Of a stretch of DNA of 64,000 nucleotides, positions 60,432-64,000 are shown piece by piece. A program made the position numbers and the translations under genes. This DNA comes from Sphingopyxis lindanitolerans. GTDB taxonomy: Bacteria > Pseudomonadota > Alphaproteobacteria > Sphingomonadales > Sphingomonadaceae. The notes under the pieces are model-generated. The model saw nothing but the letters and a program-made list of their open reading frames with translations. It searched no databases and was not told the DNA's origin. Position 1 is the first letter of the stretch, and the number at the start of each line of letters is the position of its first letter. The stretch is taken from positions 1,367,251 through 1,431,250 of the forward strand of contig NZ_CM009578.1 in NCBI RefSeq assembly GCF_002993885.1. The letters are read 5' to 3'.

Positions 60432-61766
60432 TCAGCGCCAGGCCGTGATGGTTCCGTCGTCTGCCAAAATATACAGAATATTGTTCGCGACCACCGGTGC
60501 CTGCGACAGCGACGTCTTGAACTCGGTCGTCGCGAGCGTCGAGCCGTCGGTGGGCGAGAATTCGACGAGATGGCCTTCGCTGTTCACCGCGATCAGCCGC
60601 CCGCCGGCCAGAATCGGCCCGGTCCAGCGGATCGGATCCTTCTTCTTCTTTTCGGTTTCGACGCGGAAGCGTGCGAGCTGCTGAAGCCAGCGCACCTTGC
60701 CGCTGGTGCGGGCGACGCACAGCAGCTTGCCGTCGTCGGTCATCGCATAGACCCACTCGCCAACCACATAAGGGGTCGAGATGCCCGCGATCGAGATTTC
60801 CCAAGTACGCTGGCCGGTCAAAAGCTCGTAGCTCGCCATGCGGCCGCCCTGGCCAAGCGCGAAGACACGTCCGCGGTCGATCACCGGATCGGCGTCGACA
60901 TCCGACAGCGTCGAGACCGACAGCGCCATCGAGGTGCGCGCGAGCGCATCCTCCCACAGGTCGCGGCCGTTCTCGTAGCGATAGGCCTGGACCTCGCCCG
61001 ACGAAAAGCCCGCGACGATCGTGCCCTGCCCCGCCGCCGGCGACGCCGCGCCAAAGACGCTGCCCGCCTCGAGCGAAGCGGTCGCCTGCCACTGCACCGC
61101 GCCACTCGCCTGGTTGAGCGCGAAAATCTGATTGTCCTGGCTGATCACATAGACGCCGCCGAACGCGATCGTCGGCGCGCCGCGCAGCGGCCCCGCGGGC
61201 TTCGCCTTCCACACGATGCTGCCGTCGGCGACGTTGAGCGCCGCGACGTCGCCCGATCCGGTCGTCGCATAGACGACATCGCCATCGACCCCGGCGCCGC
61301 CGCCGAACAGCGAATCGCGATAATCCTTGGCCGTGCTGCCGATCGGGACGCTCCACAGCTTCGTGCCCGTATCCGCCGCATAGGCGGTGACGACCGCGTC
61401 GGTATCGACGACGAACAGGCGGTTGTCGGCGATCACCGGCGACGACGCGAGGCGCTGTTTCTTGGTGCTGCCCGCGACCTGCGCTTCCCACAGCTTCGTT
61501 CGCGCCGCGCCGAGCGCGGGGTGACCCATCGATTTCGACGCATTGCCGCCCGATTGCGCCCAGGCGGCGTTGACCGCCGGTTCGGGCAGCACGACCGCGA
61601 CCGCCGCGATCGCCGGATCGACCTTGACGCTGTTGTCGTTCGACAGGATCGACACGCGCTGGCCGACCGTCGGCGTCTTGGGCCCACCGTTGCCCTTGAA
61701 CACGCCGCAGCCGGCCAGCGGCAATGCGAGCAGCGCCGCGCAAATCACATAATGGCGTTTCCGCAT
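60432..61766 (-). CDS. bamB: BamB-like PQQ-repeat lipoprotein
   Basis: A 444-residue lipoprotein with signal and lipobox LPLAGC (Cys20) and PQQ-type beta-propeller repeats such as DVAALNVADGSIVWKAK, QIFALNQASGAVQW and LYILADDGTITAW. BamB assists outer-membrane protein folding in the BAM complex. Its place between a YfgM-like gene and der is the conserved yfgM-bamB-der order, which strengthens the call. The ATG at 61766 is one base from the upstream stop. Confidence 0.9.
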   Translation of the reverse strand: MRKRHYVICAALLALPLAGCGVFKGNGGPKTPTVGQRVSILSNDNSVKVDPAIAAVAVVLPEPAVNAAWAQSGGNASKSMGHPALGAARTKLWEAQVAGSTKKQRLASSPVIADNRLFVVDTDAVVTAYAADTGTKLWSVPIGSTAKDYRDSLFGGGAGVDGDVVYATTGSGDVAALNVADGSIVWKAKPAGPLRGAPTIAFGGVYVISQDNQIFALNQASGAVQWQATASLEAGSVFGAASPAAGQGTIVAGFSSGEVQAYRYENGRDLWEDALARTSMALSVSTLSDVDADPVIDRGRVFALGQGGRMASYELLTGQRTWEISIAGISTPYVVGEWVYAMTDDGKLLCVARTSGKVRWLQQLARFRVETEKKKKDPIRWTGPILAGGRLIAVNSEGHLVEFSPTDGSTLATTEFKTSLSQAPVVANNILYILADDGTITAWR

Positions 61767-61767
61767 G

Positions 61768-62595
61768 TTACCTGGCTTCCTCATTTTTCGCGGCCGCCGC
61801 TGTCCCCGGCGTGCCTTTCTGGTCCCCGGCGGCTGGAGCCGCGTTGGCTGCGCTTGCGGCGGCGCGCGCACCCTCCACTTCCGCCTTCAGGCTTTCCGCC
61901 GCGCGATCGTCGACGGCATCGACGCCCAGCATCCCCGCCATCTGAACGGCGCGCGACTGGAGCGTCTTGGCGACGTCGGGCAGCTTCGCGATCCGGCCGT
62001 AAAGCTGGCCGGCCTGATCATATTTTCCCTGGCTGTAATAAGCGGCGGCGCTGAGTTCGGCGGCGCTCGCGAACCAGCTCGACGCCGGAGCCTTGGCATC
62101 GACGATCGGCTTCAGCCGCGCGATGACGGCGTCGGGTTTCAGCGTGTCATATTCGAGCGCGGTCTGGCGGATCAGCGCCATGTCGCGCAGCGACTGGTCG
62201 AGCTTGGGATCGGCCGCGACCTTCGCGATCAGCGCGGCCGCCGCCTTGAGGTCGCCGGTCTTCGCCTTGAGGTTCGACTGCTCGATCAGCGCCGCGGCGC
62301 GATAGGCGGGGCTGCCCCCGCCTTCGAGCGCCTTGAGGTCGGCGGTCGCCGCGGTCGGCTGCCCCGCCTTCACCTTGTCGAACGCGGCGATCAGCGCCTC
62401 GGCCTTTTCGCCGCGCGCGATTTCCTGCCGGTGTCCCCAATAGAGATAGCCGCCGAAAGCGAGCAGCGCGGCGACGGCCCCGCCGAGGATCCACAGCCCA
62501 TAGCGCTGCATGATGCTGTCCAGCCGGTCCTTGCGGACGGCTTCGTCGACTTCCTGCAAAAACACGTCGTTGCTGTTCGTCGGGCTCAGCGCCAA
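61768..62595 (-). CDS. YfgM-like tetratricopeptide membrane protein
   Basis: A 275-residue protein with one N-terminal membrane helix (about 33-52, YGLWILGGAVAALLAFGGYL) and a periplasmic TPR-like domain of helical repeats. The C-terminal tail is Ala-rich. YfgM interacts with SecYEG and chaperones in E. coli. It precedes bamB by one base, and the operon order yfgM-bamB-der is conserved. Start at 62595 is the only ATG before the FLQEVDEAVRKDR motif. Confidence 0.87.
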   Translation of the reverse strand: MALSPTNSNDVFLQEVDEAVRKDRLDSIMQRYGLWILGGAVAALLAFGGYLYWGHRQEIARGEKAEALIAAFDKVKAGQPTAATADLKALEGGGSPAYRAAALIEQSNLKAKTGDLKAAAALIAKVAADPKLDQSLRDMALIRQTALEYDTLKPDAVIARLKPIVDAKAPASSWFASAAELSAAAYYSQGKYDQAGQLYGRIAKLPDVAKTLQSRAVQMAGMLGVDAVDDRAAESLKAEVEGARAAASAANAAPAAGDQKGTPGTAAAAKNEEAR

Positions 62596-62706
62596 TCAAA
62601 CCTCCATCACATTCCATTGGCCCCGGACGATATCGGCTGGCCGGCCGCTTCCTTAGCGACGGCGCCGGAAAACGCCAAGCGATTCACTTGCGCGCACCGC
62701 CGACCG

Positions 62707-63570
62707 TCACCCGGCGTAGATCTGATCCTTTGTCGGGAATGAACGGGCCCTGACTTCGTCGGCATAATCCTGGACCGCGCCGCTGACGACGCCCGCCATG
62801 TCCTGATAGCGTTTCACGAATTTGGGCACCCGTTCGAACATGCCGAGCATGTCGTCGGTCACCAGCACCTGGCCGTCGCACTGCGCCGATGCGCCGATGC
62901 CGATCGTCGGGCAGGCGACCTTTTCGGTGATCTCGATCGCGATCGATTCGAGCACGCCCTCGATCACGATCGAAAAGGCGCCGGCCTGCGCGACCGCGAC
63001 CGCATCCTCGACGATCGAGCGCGCTTCGGCGTCGCTCTTGCCGCGCACGCCATAGCCGCCGAGGATGTTCACCGCCTGCGGCGTCAGCCCGACATGCCCC
63101 ATCACCGGAATGCCGCGTTGGGTCAGGAATTCGATCGTCGGCGCCAGCACCTTGCCGCCCTCGACCTTCACCGCCGCGGCGCCGGTTTCCTTGAGCAGCC
63201 GCGCGGCGTTGTCGAACGCCTGCTGCGGGCTGCCCTCATAGCTGCCGAAGGGCATGTCGACGATGACCGCGGCGTGATAGCTGCCGCGCACCACCGCGGC
63301 GCCGTGCAGCGCCATCATCTCCATCGTCACCCCGACCGTGTGCGGCAGGCCGTAAATCACCTGCGCGAGCGAATCGCCGACGAGCAGCATGTCGCAATGC
63401 GGGTCGAGCAGCTGCGCCATGCGCACGGTATAGGCCGTGAGCATCACGAGCGGTTCGCCGCCCTTGCGCTGGCGGATGCGCGGCACCGTCAGGCGTTTCA
63501 TCAGCTGCGGCATCGGGTTGGCGCGGCTGGTGGATGTGTCGAGGGTGAGGGTCTTGGGGAGCGTGGACAT
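62707..63570 (-). CDS. panB: 3-methyl-2-oxobutanoate hydroxymethyltransferase
   Basis: A 287-residue PanB, the first enzyme of pantothenate synthesis, which makes ketopantoate from 2-oxoisovalerate and methylene-[23 protein letters not shown] near 43, [11 protein letters not shown] near 64, [11 protein letters not shown] near 104 and VKVEGG near 135 are family motifs. The N-terminal 20 residues are an extension. It is 111 bp upstream of the yfgM-like gene and divergent from the last gene of the window. Confidence 0.94.
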   Translation of the reverse strand: MSTLPKTLTLDTSTSRANPMPQLMKRLTVPRIRQRKGGEPLVMLTAYTVRMAQLLDPHCDMLLVGDSLAQVIYGLPHTVGVTMEMMALHGAAVVRGSYHAAVIVDMPFGSYEGSPQQAFDNAARLLKETGAAAVKVEGGKVLAPTIEFLTQRGIPVMGHVGLTPQAVNILGGYGVRGKSDAEARSIVEDAVAVAQAGAFSIVIEGVLESIAIEITEKVACPTIGIGASAQCDGQVLVTDDMLGMFERVPKFVKRYQDMAGVVSGAVQDYADEVRARSFPTKDQIYAG

Positions 63571-63646
63571 GGCGCGGGGGTCTAGCCCGTCCCGATCGCG
63601 AGCGAAAGGTCGAACTCCGCCGCGGCCGCATCATTGTATAATTTTC

Positions 63647-63674
63647 TTGACTCAATGTTCGATATTTTTAACAT
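63647..63674 (+). promoter_or_regulatory. predicted promoter of the last gene
   Basis: TTGACT at 63647 and TAACAT at 63669 are 16 bp apart in an AT-rich stretch between panB and the final gene. The expected transcript start near 63681 leaves a leader of about 30 bases with GAGGAG at 63696. Confidence 0.5.
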
Positions 63675-63710
63675 TACGTCATATATAACGAACATGAGGA
63701 GATTCGCACC

Positions 63711-64000
63711 ATGGCCTTTCGCGAAAAGACCGCCTGGCTGACGCTGATCAGCATGCTGGTCGCCTATACGCTCTATTTCGGGCTCATCGTCGGGGGCCAT
63801 CCCGCCGGATACGAGCTGTTTGCGATGCTGTGGCTGTTCGGCGCGATCTCGCTGACCCAGCTCGTCGTCGTGATCGCCGGTTCGCTCTATCTGACGGCGC
63901 GCACGCCAAAGGAAGAACGCGCGCGGCCCGACGAGCGCGACCGCGCGATCGGTCGCCGCGGCGCCGCCGCGGGCTATTATGTGCTGCTGATCGGGACGAT
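63711..64000 (+). CDS. small membrane protein, 3' truncated
   Basis: The frame opens at ATG 63711 after a GAGGAG site and is still open at the window end (about 97 residues). Two hydrophobic helices (about 9-30 and 36-60) flank a GGHPAGYE loop, then a charged TPKEERARPDERDRAIGRRG segment precedes another hydrophobic start (GYYVLLIGT). It looks like a small integral membrane protein. Such genes often precede an HTH regulator, but that cannot be seen here. No family was recognised. Confidence 0.7.
   Translation, partial: MAFREKTAWLTLISMLVAYTLYFGLIVGGHPAGYELFAMLWLFGAISLTQLVVVIAGSLYLTARTPKEERARPDERDRAIGRRGAAAGYYVLLIGT

Noticed and set aside
60385..61743. Upstream extension of the der frame to over 900 codons
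   Set aside because: The extra part is a frame-shifted shadow of the bamB-like gene; Der homology begins at the ATG at 60384.

Overview
The window is a high-GC chromosomal segment that looks like a sphingomonad (Sphingopyxis/Sphingomonas group, Alphaproteobacteria). The evidence is the gene content (TonB-dependent receptor with a sphingomonad-type signal peptide and terminal Phe, Coq4, DUF2855, DUF1285, paired porins), dense ATGA/TGATG start-stop overlaps, and intergenic inverted repeats of the type common in that group. No rRNA, tRNA, CRISPR array, prophage or IS transposase was found. All intergenic gaps are shorter than 300 bp.

Left part (1-12.3 kb): the end of a GGDEF-EAL protein, an operon-like minus-strand run (DUF1285, CoA-type NUDIX hydrolase, CCA-adding enzyme), a folate-type pair (FolB and a pteridine-reductase-like SDR), an aldehyde dehydrogenase, a 2OG-Fe(II) oxygenase, an SMP-30 family protein, a VIT1-like transporter, a secreted CocE/NonD hydrolase and an HSL-type esterase.

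Middle part (12.4-44.9 kb): an accessory catabolic island for amino acids, N-acyl or D-amino acids and small peptides. It holds a PepSY membrane protein, two APC permeases, a POT peptide transporter, a TonB receptor and two porins for uptake. Its hydrolases are an N-formylglutamate amidohydrolase, an isochorismatase-fold hydrolase, a penicillin-acylase-type Ntn hydrolase coupled to a serine beta-lactamase-fold protein, a lipoprotein amidohydrolase of the D-aminoacylase family, two further amidohydrolases and a dehydrogenase fused to a DUF2817 carboxypeptidase-like domain. It also has a DgcN/DgcA pair for D-glutamate, a glutamine-synthetase-like ligase, an aldehyde dehydrogenase, an acetoacetate-decarboxylase-like protein, and three regulators (MurR/RpiR, AraC, MocR). 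Several AT-rich promoter regions in the island carry palindromes in or next to the core promoter. The best working idea is salvage of D-Glu-containing peptides, for example muropeptide fragments or non-ribosomal peptides. The substrate is not shown by the sequence.

Right part (44.9-64 kb): mostly housekeeping genes. These are DUF488, DUF2855, a HAD hydrolase that may be leaderless, queA, a periplasmic cyclophilin, coaD, a polyprenyl synthase with xseB, a DUF457-like membrane protein, purL, a nucleoside-deoxyribosyltransferase-like protein, DUF72, a DUF559 nuclease framed by inverted repeats, coq4, DUF418, an HPt protein, tusA, der, a bamB-like lipoprotein, a YfgM-like protein, panB and the start of a membrane protein. 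The DUF559 unit (55353-55833) is the most mobile-looking object in the window.
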